Source of the DNA: Phoenix dactylifera | Taxonomy: Eukaryota > Streptophyta > Magnoliopsida > Arecales > Arecaceae | Assembly (NCBI RefSeq): GCF_009389715.1 | Contig: NC_052393.1 | Span: forward strand, 6,076,001-6,140,000 | Direction of reading: 5' to 3' | DNA: 64,000 bases | Shown here: positions 33,914 to 46,100 of the stretch, piece by piece | How the letters are laid out: the number at the start of each line of letters is the position of its first letter | Position numbering within the stretch: position 1 is the stretch's first letter | Translations under genes and position numbers: made by a program | Notes under the pieces: model-generated | Told to the model about the DNA's origin: nothing | Database searches by the model: none | What the model saw: only the letters and a program-made list of their open reading frames with translations

Positions 33914-35515
33914 GTTGCTGGTGATGATGGTGCTGTATCCTTTATGTTTTCAGTACTGGTACCTCTTCAGTGCTTATTTTCAGATATTGATGATTACTGA
34001 TTTTCCTAAAAAGAAAAAAAATCCTATGGTTAAATGTTGGTATGCAGATAAATATGGAAATGTTGACATGATTCTTACAAATCGGTATCCATGGATCTAT
34101 GTGTAAACCACATATGCCACTTTTACTATATAGCAATGTTGATAAATTATGTCAGCATCAGTTGCAGAATGAGCCACCCTTTGCCCAACTTCTAGAGGCC
34201 TCTTCAATACTGTATTTGCCATTGATTATTCTATACTCTGTTGAATGTTTGGTCTGTTAAGAGGTGTTATTCACTTAAAAATATGCGAGAAAATTGGCAA
34301 CAGTAGCATACTTGACTATTCCTAAACAAACTAGAAGACCTCCACTGGAAGTTGTTAAGCTAACCTACAGAAGTCCTCTTTTTCATTTGCATTGTAGGAA
34401 TACTTTCGTTGAAGGGTTTCGTGGTTTTGTTCTGCACGCCTCACTCATTACCATAGGAAGTTGATATTTGATACTTCCTTACATCTAAATATTGTTTCCA
34501 ATGATGATAATTCCTTGATAAATGTTTCTAGATTCTCCCATGTACCATCAATGCATCCTGTGCTGCCCTTGTAGATGCCGGTATTTGTTTAAAACATCTT
34601 TCTGGTAAGCTAGATCATGGTAATTTTGTTCTTCATTTACCTTATGCTGCAATTTAACTTGTGATATAAACTTTTACAGGTGCAATCTGTTGTGGTTTAA
34701 CCGACAGTGGTTCTGTAATTTTAGATCAAACCAAAGCAGAAGAGGCGGTAAGCATGTTATCTTAACAAAGAACCTTAGGTGCAGGAATTTTCGTTAAGCA
34801 AACAGGTCCAAGAAGTTATAGGTGCTACACATGTGCAGGAGTTTCACTATGTCCAACTCCCAATTTACTTTTCTGAGCCTTGTTCCCCTCATTCTTGTCA
34901 CACCAAATTCACCATTTTCTTGATTACTTTGTTCTCTCTGTAATCTTATATGTCGCAAAAATGTATTAACATAAATCTTTCCTTTGAAAGTAATACTCTT
35001 TATTTTTAATGATAGGATGGATGTTTCCTTTGAAAGTCATGCTCTTTATTAATGATGGGATGGATGTCCACAGTCCATTGTTCTGTTGCATTGCACACCA
35101 CTGTTAAATGAGAATTTGACATTACATCAATTTGTTTGAGAGATTTAGTTGTTTTTAATTGTACAGATTGTTATTTACTTTCATCATACAATAACATTGA
35201 CTAGGAATATTAATTTGTTTGCAATATGGCAGAAAATGCAAAGCTTTGCTTATTTGGTATTTCCAAATTCCCCACTTTCCATCCTAAAGCATCGTCACCT
35301 GTGGTTGATGAACCTGGAATCATAACATTTGTTATCCATGGGCTGATGTCTGGTAAAATTCTATGCTACCACTTCCATGTTGCATATGTATTCCTGCAGT
35401 CTGCTAATCTAAACATTTCCATAATGTGTTTAGCTAATATTAGGTTCTTAAAATTAAGTTTCAGAAACTTACCTCGTTCTGTTTCTGATCAGAATGACAC
35501 TGAGCTGTGCCATAG

Positions 35516-35800
35516 ACACACACACACACACATATATACACATGCATACATACATACACATACATTCGCGCATGTATAAATACACATAATGTGTATGCAG
35601 ACATATATATATGCATACACACACATATATATATGCATGCATACGTACATGCATATATATATACACACACACACACATACATATATATACATGTGAATAT
35701 ATATATGTATATATGTATGTATTTATATAGACGCATATACACACACACACACACACATATATATATATTCATATATTATATATACATGTATATATAGTGG
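35516..35800. repeat. Compound CA/TA/CATA microsatellite
   Basis: Nearly 300 bp of mixed CA, TA and CATA tracts. It produces long Tyr/Ile/Cys-rich frames on both strands that are not genes. Confidence 0.9.
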
Positions 35801-36309
35801 AAATCAATGATGGACATTTCAAATTGAAAATCGACACCATTGAACAAGACCTATGGTGCATAAAATGCCTAGAAACAAAAAAAATCATGCAATTCCAGGA
35901 TCTTTTACGCTTGCATCCAATTGATGAAAAATGAATGATTTTAATAGTATGATGCCATGTCTTCATTTGATCTATATTCTACAAGCATCAAAATCAGCTG
36001 AAATTTAATCTATATTTGTTTTAAAATATTTAAATCAAGATCAGTGATTGAGATTTACTAATTATAGTGTGATATACTTTAGCTCACTAGTTATATTGAT
36101 ATTTAATATCGTTCATTTTGTGCTTATTTGATGCATAGGCAAGAGACATCTAAAATAAATGATTTTTATTCTCCAAGCATTTTTTATACCATAGATCATT
36201 ATCAACGGTATCAATTTCCATTTCGAGATGAGCAACATTGATTTCTATAAGGAAGCATTTGGGCTAAATACATTCAAGTGCATTCTAGCCTAACTTTCTC
36301 TATCTCTCC

Positions 36310-36383
36310 ATATATACACACATGCACATATACATATATATATATACATATATTAATACATATGCATATATATACATACATAC

Positions 36384-36454
<71 letters not shown>
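36310..36454. repeat. Compound CATA/(TA)n microsatellite
   Basis: CATA-type repeats run into about 32 uninterrupted TA dinucleotides from about 36390, directly abutting the MITE at 36455. Confidence 0.9.
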
Positions 36455-36457
<3 letters not shown>

Positions 36458-37034
36458 AGAGAGACTTGGCTCCACTTGAGTGGATCTCCACTCAGATTCG
36501 GTCATGTCTAGATCGAATGATGAGGGTCCCATATTTATGATTTGAGTTGTTGGATGTAATCTCCTACTTCAAAACTGCCTACACACCAAAAATTATGTGA
36601 TTTAGTGATTCGTAGCCTATGCATCAAACGGTCAAAAAATTAAAAAGTTTGAATAACATGAAATAATATATATTTTTTTGAACACCTGAGGTATAGGTTA
36701 GGAGTCGCCAAATCATATGATTTTTGGTGTGTAAGCAGTTTAAAGTAGTAGATTATATTCAATTGCTCGAATCATGATACATTGTACCAATTGGTACTTG
36801 TACGTACCAACTATACCATACTAGTATTGAGTAGGTACGAGAGGCGTATCGAGTATCGGTATGCTGAACTTATCCATGTATGGTGTATCGACATTGTACG
36901 AGGATGGTACTTATATGGGGTTCCATATCGAGATAGCAAACCATGGCTCGAACATCCATGAGGGACCCGTTGTCCGATCGAACCTCAACAGATATGAATG
37001 GAGATCTACTCGAGTGTAGCTAAGTCTACCTCCT
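36455..37034. mobile_element. Long-hairpin MITE with a nested insertion
   Basis: The left arm GGGAGAGAGACTTGGCTCC... matches the reverse complement of the right arm, AGGAGGTAGACTTAGCTAC.... The match continues inward through GAGT(G/A)GATCTCCA and the internal pair CTGC(C/T)TACACACCAAAAAT, so almost the whole element folds into one hairpin. Both sides are flanked by TATA, fitting a TA-targeting mariner/Stowaway-like element. The right arm is interrupted at 36776-36945. Confidence 0.65.
36776..36945. mobile_element. GGTACC-type short element nested in the MITE
   Basis: 170 bp with TTGTACCAATTGGTAC, GAGTATCGGTATGCTGAAC and ATGGTACTTATATGGGG motifs. It is bounded by GCTCGAATCAT (36765-36775) and GCTCGAACAT (36946-36955), an imperfect target duplication. 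The uninterrupted left arm of the host MITE shows the pre-insertion state. Confidence 0.55.
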
Positions 37035-38300
37035 TATATATATACATTTATATTTATTTAAGTGCATTCATAGTTTCATATTTTTTCTTTCTTGCAATTT
37101 AAAAAGTATTCTTGGGCACATGCAAGTGATTTCTGATTTTGATGACCATTTGATCCGTTGGCTTTTTAACTTTAATTCCAACTGGATGGAAACCATATAT
37201 CTTAATTCAATATATTAATGTCTATGCACATGTTCCATAGAACTCTGTGTTGCTGTTTACGTGCTCTGTTCAAATCTCCTACACAGTTCCATCCCAATTA
37301 TAAAATATATTATAACTACATAGCCGACAAGGTTTTGCTAACTGGGGACTGAAATGGCAATTGATCTGATAATGCATTGTGGATGAGTTAGTTCATTTGT
37401 TGGTTATCAGACTTATCTATTCTTGAAAATAACAATTTTGATGAAAATTGTAACTGCAAAGAACCTAAGGCTAGAAGATGCATAAACCAACATTTATATT
37501 GGTTATCCAAATCTGTTCATCAACGTATCAATAGAAAAGTCTTGGTTAGTTTACTCTATTTCTCTCTCTCACACACACACACATGCACAGAGTCTCAGTC
37601 AGAAACACATACATATGTGATTTTGTCATCATACATGCGGCTAACAATTAAATTGCCTGGATTTTGTACATGGTCTACTGGATGTATCAAAGCGAAAACT
37701 ACATCTGTCTCTCAAGCACAAATATCAAGGAATCGAACTGAAATGCATCCTACAAAACTGGCAGTGGACAAGATAATACCTGAGCAACAAAATGATTTTT
37801 CTAGTTAACTTTTTATATACCAACTGCATTATTTAAACCCCAAACAGCCAAATATGCTAAATAACTATAAGAGTGAACTTGTGAACTGGGGTTGCCCCAG
37901 TCCTGTTTCTTAGCAGCCAAAGTTTCTGGGCTTGATTCTTGTGTGGTGCATCACCAAAAATCTGCTTAGATACTTATATTGCGGGCAGGTCTCCTGCTAT
38001 TTCTCGATCGAGAGAGAGAGAGACTGTAAGAGTAAACCTTAATCACCCTTTAATTGTAGGATATGATTTTCTTTGTTGCCCCCTATTTTGGAAGCCTTTG
38101 TAGTATAAGTACGAAAATCAAGCAATGATAGAAGTATTACTGTCTTTATTGGGGTACTTCTGTTTAACTGTTATGCTCTTTGGCTAGCATCCTGCACTTA
38201 CTCTTGTTGGAGTTAGACAAGAACAGTTTCATCATTATTTCTGGAATCTTTTACTGATCCCTGTATATGATCAATGAAGTCAAAAGTTTAGTTGTAGATT
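37035..38300. other. Non-coding DNA within the RRP46 remnant
   Basis: Contains a (CT)n(CA)n microsatellite near 37558-37583 and a GA tract near 38008-38022. No separate gene is supported. Confidence 0.45.
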
Positions 38301-39042
38301 GGTGAATGCTTCAGGACGATGTAAAACTATTAGAAAACAGAATCTGTATACTTCCACGAAGTTTTCCAAATAAAAATTCTGGTTGTCCTTCCATTCACAT
38401 AGTCATTATATCAACTGCCTTGAACATGGCCATGCTGCAGCTGCAAAGATCTCAGAATTTTTTCTATTTCAAAAGGTACATAGACAGTTCTTGCCAGGCC
38501 AAGAAAAGTGCAACATCTTGGAGCATATTTTGCTGCAACAGGTTCAGTTGCAGGTGTGGAGCCTCATCTGGACTATTCTCACAGCAAGAAACTACGATCT
38601 TCTCCTTCAAGTTGATTCTGGACAAAATGCAGGGCTTATGAGCTGCGAGGTCCTTGACTCCACTGTTCAACTAAAGGATATGAAAAGCCATTGACTTGTG
38701 TGCACGATATGCTTTCATTGGTACAATGCACGATATGGTTTGCTTTGAAATGGATAGTTCACGGAATGGAAATGGTGTATTTGTTGCAATATTTGAGGTT
38801 CATGAACACTCTACAGCATCCTGAAAATATTGGTTGACCCTTCACCTAGCCCTGGCAAGAGGGAATAAACTAATTGATATCTCACATGTAATTAACATTC
38901 ATCTGATGATGGTTGAAGCTAGATATGTTCACTTGATCCATAGTTATTTCTTTTTGTTAATGCCACGTGGCAGTTTGATGTTTCAAATCCTTAAATGCCT
39001 GTGGGTTAAAAAATCTTTATAGTCTAGTTCTAATTCATTTTA

Positions 39043-39494
39043 GAATTTTTTACATGAATACACTCCTAAATATCTAATTTTGCATGAATACCCTTCTAAA
39101 ATTGATATTTGTATGTATACCCTCATAAAAATACTTGTTTTGCTATTCTATCTTTTTTTATCCTTATTTTTGCACATGTATTTACGTCATCTAACGCCAT
39201 TAAAAATTTAACGGTTTCAAATTAAAATGATTAAAATACTCTTAATAGGTGGATGTGTAAAAATAAATATTTATAAGACGATCGCGATGGAGGACAAAAA
39301 AGTAATTTTAAAATTTTATTTTATTTTTAAATTAAAATAAATATGTTTTTTTATTAATGGTGTTAGAAGAACAGTTATATTAGGGATATTTGTGCAAAAA
39401 TAATATTTTATGAGGATAAGAAATAAATATAAATTCAAAGAAGGTATTCATGTAAATTTAAATATTTAAAAGGATATTCATGTATTTTTTTTTC
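39043..39494. mobile_element. AT-rich long-hairpin MITE
   Basis: Left sequence TTTACATGAATACACTCCTAA... and the reverse complement of the right end, ATACATGAATATCCTTTTAA..., pair along about 150 bp per arm, including CCTCATAAAATA and TTTTGCACA. TAATTCAT lies outside both ends and may be the target duplication. No coding capacity. Superfamily uncertain. Confidence 0.55.
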
Positions 39495-40736
39495 AACGAC
39501 AAGTAATTCATACAACACGTACATGAATACATCTAATATAATCAGAAAACAAAATATCACGGAGTTTTTGAGGCAACTCCTCATCTTCTATCCATACGGT
39601 GCTGCCGTTATGGTTTAGGTACGAAGCAAGATAGGTTTAGGTTGTTTTTAGCTATTGGAAGTCTCGAAACAATTGTTGTTTTTCATTTAGAGCTATGACC
39701 TGCATTTGGCCTACTTTAGCATTTGGATGGGTTGATGGCCAGCTCTTTTTGGACTTTAGAGTGATGTGGGAAGCTTCGAATCAGCTAGGAAATTGCTTTA
39801 CCACGGTTGCCAGGTTTGACCGTGACTCTGAGATCGCGACAAGGTTGAGGTCCAAGGTGTTTTCCGGGCCTGGATGTGACCCAAGCAGTGTCTTCCTGCA
39901 ATGGGCGGTCATGATCCGTTTGAGCCATGCCTTTTATCTGTGATTAGGTTTTAATTTGACCTGAAAATATTTTACTTGTGACTGGTGGAATACGTGGTTG
40001 TCTTTGATCCGTGTGCCTATGGGTTAACGGGCAGATGGCCCTTTCGGAGTGTGGTACGGGTTATTTGCTAAATATTTGAATTTTGATTTTTATTTCATTT
40101 AACAGGGCACGACGCTTTAAAATGGTCGGCGAGGATTTTATTCCTTATCAAAGATATGGTCGCACAAAACTTGGGCAATAATAGTATTAACTTTTTAAAT
40201 AGATGTTTGGATACGTGCATTTTGAAAACTTTGGCAACTCAACGACATATATTGGCTTTTGAAAATCTAGTGTAACCTTGCCACTGAGGTGGCGCTGGGG
40301 TGACGTACTCATACATAGGTGATGAACCCGGTGGAGGAGACCATGGGTCGGGAAGGATACGCGGAAACTTAAGGCTTGCATCGAACATTTTCTAATGGAA
40401 GGAGAGCCCAGTGGAGGCTGCTACGCGGGTGATGTTCGCCTCTCTCCTCCTTCTATTTTTCACCAAAAAAAATAAATCCAGTGTAGCCTCCCGTGACTTG
40501 ACTTTTATTTGGAAAAAAAGTTATATTTATCGGAGTCTGTTCGGATGCGTTTTAACTTTCTTAAAAAAATAGTGGGCATACAACGCTTTTACATTCCTCC
40601 TCAAGGAATTCATCAGGTTTTGGGTTCGGGACCTGCATTCATCAGAATCTACGATCTCAATGGATGATTCTGATTGTGTCTATTTTTATTTTTTAAAATA
40701 AAAAAATAATTTTTTTAAAAGAAAATAATATGATGT
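39495..40736. other. Intergenic DNA
   Basis: No supported gene. A pair of related blocks, ATTTGGATACGTGC...TTTGAAAATCTAGTGTAACC at about 40205-40275 and AAATCCAGTGTAGCC...TTCGGATGCG at about 40475-40550, may be MITE ends, but I could not define their limits. Confidence 0.35.
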
Positions 40737-41020
40737 ATCTTCTTGCAATGTTTTTTTTTTTTTTACAATGGCGGCTTATATATTATAGGTGTAGATACGG
40801 CCAACAAAAGCAAAAAATAAAAGGCTACATAAAGGCTCTCGCACAAATCTGTTATCCAAGCAGATGAACCTACCGAAGTGGTAGGCCGCAAAGGAGGCAA
40901 CCCAGTCAGTAGCTCCGTTTGTCTCCCTATAAAAGTGTGAGGTATGGTAGAAGTGACACTCCCCAGTAGTCTGCGAATTTAATGAGACAACAGCCGGCCC
41001 TCATGAATCTTCTTGCAGTG
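40737..41020 (-). mobile_element. Short LINE 3' end with target duplication
   Basis: The minus strand encodes a decayed RETNGATDWVASF RNase H tail and a 3' UTR that ends in 14 A (T14 at 40751-40764 on the plus strand). It is severely 5'-truncated. Direct repeats ATCTTCTTGCAATG (40737-40750) and ATCTTCTTGCAGTG (41007-41020) flank it; with six further partly matched bases they agree at 17 of 20 positions. Confidence 0.75.
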
Positions 41021-42475
41021 CTTTTTTTTGGATGGAAATGGCAAATTTTATATAGCTCTAACTTGAGTACATCCTGCCAAATCACGAAAAAGTAAAAGGT
41101 ACAACGAAGAAGGCATGGTTATTGCAGACGTTCAAAGAATCTCCGCAACATGCCGGGCAATAAAGGAGGCGACCCAATCTGCCGCCCTGTTCGCCTCCCT
41201 GAACACATGTGCTGCCTAAAAATCGCTCATCTCCTAAGCCAATCTACGAGTCTCTCGGATAAGAGGATGACCATCACCATATCTATCCACACCCCGGATC
41301 CAATCAATCACCACAGATGAATCCCCCTCAAGATGTACCCGCTCTGCGCCAAGCACCCGCCTCGCATAGAATAAGCCCTTCCAAGCTGCCCAAAGCTCTG
41401 CCCCAATAACTGTGCGTCCTAGCATGCGATGCATATCAGCTGCTATCAGCCTACCAAGAGAGTCTCTGATCATAAAACCAATCCCTCCAGACCAACCCCA
41501 CCGATCTGCTGCCGTCGAAGTTCACTTTGAAATGGCCAAGAGGTGGGGCACCCAAGAAACTAGGGTGAACCTAGGCGTTGTACCAGTGGAGAGAGTACTC
41601 CAGATGTTCCTGGCCATTCTGGAAGAGAACAATCCGGCAGCTGCGGTGACCTCCCCCGCATGCAGTATAGCTCTATCCACCACTATTCCCAGCGATGACC
41701 TCCTGCCCTCAAACATGCCGGCATTCCTGTCCAATCATATATAATAAGCCAAATATGCTCTGAGGATCCCCGCATTAGCAGAGCTGGGACTCCACATGGA
41801 ATCCCTCAGCATGTGAATTAAGTCCTGAGCCAACTCCACCGAATGGGAAAGAGAGGTGTAGGTGATCTACTCCATATCTCCCTGGCTCTAGGGCACTGCA
41901 AAAGAATATGACTAATTCTCTTGTTGATATCTGCACACACCTCACAGCACGAAGTAACCCGCACACCTCGCCGAACAAGCAGACTCCTAGTCAGTAGACA
42001 ACCCTATGCCACCTTCCAGATGAAAAGTGCCACACGCGGGTGAATCCACATCCTCCAAATCCATCTTCCCTCAATCTGCCGAACTTGCTTCCTCCTGATT
42101 AAAGCGTGAAGATCCCTAACTCGCACCCACGACCGCCCTGACGACAACCATACTAGCCTGTCACGCTCCGTCCGGGAGGAGATCAGTAGAACCAGAACCA
42201 TCTCTGCAAACTGCTCACCAAAATCCTCTCGAATCAAACCATCCCTCCATCAACCCCCATCTGGGTCTAGTAAATCACTAACCCTATGTCCCGCTAGCCT
42301 AACCGAGTCCATCATGGTCGGCAGACGACTGATCGACTGTTCGGTTATCCAACAATCCTCCAAAATATCGATGAATCATTTGTTCCCGGTAATCCATCTG
42401 ATCTCTGAAAGCACTAACGTATTTCTGACGCACATCTTCTGCCAAGTCGGTGAGCGGTGTTTGCTAGCTCGCGTT
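41021..42475 (-). mobile_element. LINE (L1-type) 3' portion: zf-RVT and RNase H
   Basis: Minus strand, 5' to 3'. About 42470-42300 gives a region with SPTWQKMCVRN and a GN..F..DCWI pattern, typical of the stretch between RT and zf-RVT. 42237-42004 encodes GRWIWRMWIHPRVALFIWKV, the zf-RVT domain. Near 41520-41740 the linker lies in another frame. 41473-41234 encodes the RNase H domain: MIRDSLGRLIAADM, GAELWAAWKGL, VHLEGDSSVVIDWI, HPLIRETRRL. The tail is a short A8 run (plus-strand T8 at 41022-41029). The reverse transcriptase is missing and the frame is broken in several places. Confidence 0.85.
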
Positions 42476-42479
42476 CCAG

Positions 42480-42954
42480 GAGACTAAAGTATATCTACAA
42501 ATTCCACATATAAATTTTACAATAAAATAAGTAAATAAAAATCTGCAGACACCACGCCATAGTTTGGTTTCCCGGAAAAGAAAAAGAAAAAAGAAAAAAC
42601 ACCAAAGGGAGGTGCCACGCGGTTGGAAAGCCGAGTGCCATCTAATATATCGTCGTTCCACGGACCGGAGGCCTACCAACCTTTTAACCTGCTGTCGCCG
42701 CTAATCCCACGGCTCGTGGGCTCGCAATTTTAGAAAAATAAAGGCAAAAAAAACGCCTAGTGGCAACTCCTCTAGCGGAAGGAATTTAATAAAAGGTTTA
42801 ACTATCCATCAATTCAATGTTATTTTAATTCGCGCAACCAAGGTCTCTCCTCCCCAATATCCCCAGTGGAGGTTCTTGCGCGCACACCCCCCCCCCCCCC
42901 CTCTCTGGAAAAAGAAAACCCGTCCTCTCTCTCCCCGCTCGTACCATCGCAGCC
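42480..42954. promoter_or_regulatory. 5' flank of the ArfGAP gene
   Basis: The proximal promoter and leader of the plus-strand ArfGAP gene must lie here. A C14 run at 42889-42902 and a CT-rich leader precede the ATG at 42955. No TATA box is clear. Confidence 0.4.
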
Positions 42955-43073
42955 ATGGCTCCCGAAAGCTTCACCGACAAGAACGCGGTATTCAAAAAGC
43001 TCAAATCTAAGTCGGAGAACAAGGTAATCTGTTCAAGTTCTTCTCTTTCTTTTTCTTCTTCGTCTTTTTTGCT

Positions 43074-43104
<31 letters not shown>

Positions 43105-46100
43105 TTATATTGGAATCAGTCTCGTAGGTTTGTCCTTATAAATTTGCTCTGGGTTCGACTCAATTTCGATCACTTGTTTTCCTGAAAATCGTTTGGGTTT
43201 GGGGGATCTGCTGCGGGAACTCCAGATCCCGACGGGATCCTTCAGATCTGATCGCTTCTGACCGTGGATCTTTCCGTCTCAGATGTGCTTTGATTGCAAC
43301 GCTAAGAACCCTACGTGGGCGTCGGTGACGTACGGGATCTTTCTCTGCCTTGACTGCTCGGCCGTCCACCGTAGCCTCGGCGTGCACATCAGCTTCGTGA
43401 GGTATGGGATTGTTATTGTCTTTTGTTGATTTAGCAAAGGAGGCAACTTCTAGGGTTCCTCTTCATGTCCTTGTGGTTCATTCCGTTTTTTCTCTGATTA
43501 ATTTGAAGGCCGTTTCTGAATTTTCAACCATCGGCCCTTTCAAAACCTGAGGCGATGATGTTGCTGTCGCTGCAAATCTTTATAGCTATTTTTTTTTTTA
43601 AAGATGTTCAAAGCCTTAAAACATGCAACTTTGGAATTATATACCTGATAAGATGAAACTGATTATAGGTAACCCCTAGTGCATAATGAATGAGTAGATG
43701 GTATTGACGTGACATTCCCTTCCCTTCAATAGAAGTTGAGATCAAGCTAATCAGATGCTAATAGAATTCTTGCTAGCCAGCTGCATTCTTGATGCCTTTG
43801 GGTGGTAACCACCGTCCACTGAACTGTATGGAGATGATAATAGTTTTGGGATATGTAGGAAGTCACAGGGCAGGATCTCGGAAGTTTGGCATATCTCTTC
43901 AACTCAATGTGTTTGTGCAAAAGGTGAAAGGTACTTGATCAAGGCATATTTTGATTTCTAACTGAACAATGTATATTGTGCATATGGTTCTTGCATGTCC
44001 GGTATAGATTGTAGGATACAGAAGAGGCAGCTTCATAGGTGTTAAAATTTGCTTTGGCTATTCGAAAAGTTAAGTGATCAAAGCCAGTTTGGTTATGGTA
44101 AAAGGCCCCAAAAAATGAAAAATCAAGCCTTGGTCTTGACATTGTAGGTTCTAGGATGGGTGCAAGCTTGTGGCAACATGATAGAAGTCAAAGATCTATT
44201 GCTTATAATAGCAGAAAGTAGAGAGGGGAGAAAGTGAGTGTTTGTTGCTAGAAGTCTATTATTGAGACAGGGGTTTTAAGGGGCTTTTGCTTTGATAGAC
44301 CTTTAGACTTCGGGATTATTTTCAGTTAGATATTGATAATGTAATGCATGCAAAGCAGATTCTGCTTTTGTAGCTGTATACCTGAAAACAAGTTTTGCAT
44401 ATGAAATCTAGAATAGCATATCTTGATTGGATTTTGTCTAACAAGAAGTTTTAGCTAGGGATCGATATGCTGACCAATCAGTTCTATCCAAGATACACCA
44501 TACCGTACCGGCACTGAACCAGTACGCAGTATGAAGGCCGTGCCGATACTTGGTATGCCGAACCTTCTCCTGTACAGACACGGTAATAAGGTGGCACTGG
44601 TGTAGAGCCCGACACCAAGACAGCGTACCTTGATTCTATCAAACAAAGTATAACAAAGCAAATAAGCTCAAATTTTAAGATTTAAGCTATAAGGAATCAT
44701 GTAATGAATAAAATAACAATGATTTAATTAATGTGAGTAATATGTGCTCAGAAATAAAAAAATATACTGGCATAAAAGCTGAGAACAAGTGCAAATGGAT
44801 ATACACCTATTCTCTTGACATCAAATCCTAGTGGGGTCTGTACAAATCTTCCTTCAACTAATTCAGTGTGATGCATGAGATGCATGATTAAGACATGACA
44901 CATATGATGAGAAAATCATGGTCTCAAAGGTTCACTCATGTTGTCATATCATGTACTCCCAATGCTTTAAAGCATTGTGATCAATTACCCAACAACTGAC
45001 ATGGGTATTGTGACATACTGGGGGAATGGGGCTGGCAGACTGGGTCAACCATAATGTAATCCTCAAAATAAGAAACAGAAAGAGGAAAAGGTAACATTTT
45101 GAGTGCAGAAGTAGCCCTAAATTTGCTGATTCAGCATTACCTCAAACCTTGTTTGATGATCACATGATTGGCCTTTGTAATGATGAAATAATTAATTTTG
45201 TTTAGTGGAGAGAGCATTGACCTAACTTACTCTATCTCATTCATGTTGAAAAGGTTCATTGATTATTCTTTGTATATGATGCCAAAGGCATGTTATAGTT
45301 ATTTAAGTGTAATTGTTAAGCACGAAAAATCTTGACAATGATCAATAGTTAACTGGACTGGAGATGGCTTCTTATTTGATCTAAGATGGTTGCATGGCAA
45401 ACAACACCAAATGGGTTATCATGTTTGGAAGTTTTCAGTTGTCTTGATATGCCTTTTACACGACCTTGTGTTCATAATTATAGCCTACCTATATCAGAAC
45501 TACTGGAGAAAAAATCTTATGAAGTGAAAGTAAGATTTTTGACTAAGATCTTCTGTTGAATGGTAGACCAATTAATTATGAAGTCTTGACTGCAAAGAGT
45601 TATAAATTTGGAAGGAATGGTATTTCTCTCTGACATGCATTTTTATAAGGTTGTCACAAATGAGGTTGATCATAGATACATCAATGGAAAAGAAAATTAA
45701 TCAAATAGACTGGTAGTAACCTTGTCATTGGAAAAGAATCTTCTATCAGCATGTAAGATAAACATGCTTGATATTACATCCTGTTCAAGTGCTTTTGCTA
45801 TTGAACCAGAATTGTATATTGCTGTTATGACTGTAGTTTGCTGATCAGATTGGATTGAATTTGACTTGTAAACCCTGTTGTAGTTACCATAAAAGAAGTA
45901 CCTCATCACTTTGTTTTTGTTCTTTAATTTGTTTTTCTCTCACTTTTTCCTTTTGATGCATTTATATTATTCATGTTTTGGAGGCTATGTTTTTTTTATA
46001 AATTGAATTAATGTTTTGAATATAGCCTGTGGTTGATTGTTTTTTGGGGAAGTTCTGGAATATATTACTCAATTAAGAGTTCCTTTTTCTCGTTTTCTAG

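Larger units (their letters stand above)
33914..38560 (+). pseudogene. RRP46: Disrupted exosome subunit RRP46 gene (3' part)
   Basis: Exon-like blocks with good splice sites follow the order of the RNase PH-fold exosome protein RRP46. They are 33914-33934 (VAGDDGA), 34532-34604 (ILPCTINASCAALVDAGI...), 34680-34747 (AICCGLTDSGSVILDQTK...), 35233-35352 (KMQSFAYLVFPNSPLSIL, then PGIITFVIHGLMS), and about 38403-38480 (HYINCLEHGHAAAAKISEFF). The first three junctions keep frame. In the 35233 exon the two halves lie in different frames, and the original frame meets TAA (frameshift, probably with lost codons before DEPGII). The 5' exons encoding the first half are absent from the window. RRP46 is a core subunit of the RNA exosome. 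This copy is probably a non-functional duplicate, though an assembly error at one base cannot be excluded. Intron 4 holds large microsatellites and a nested MITE. Confidence 0.6.

Noticed and set aside
35461-35797. Tyr/Ile/Cys-rich frames on both strands
   Set aside because: Pure by-product of CA/TA microsatellite sequence.
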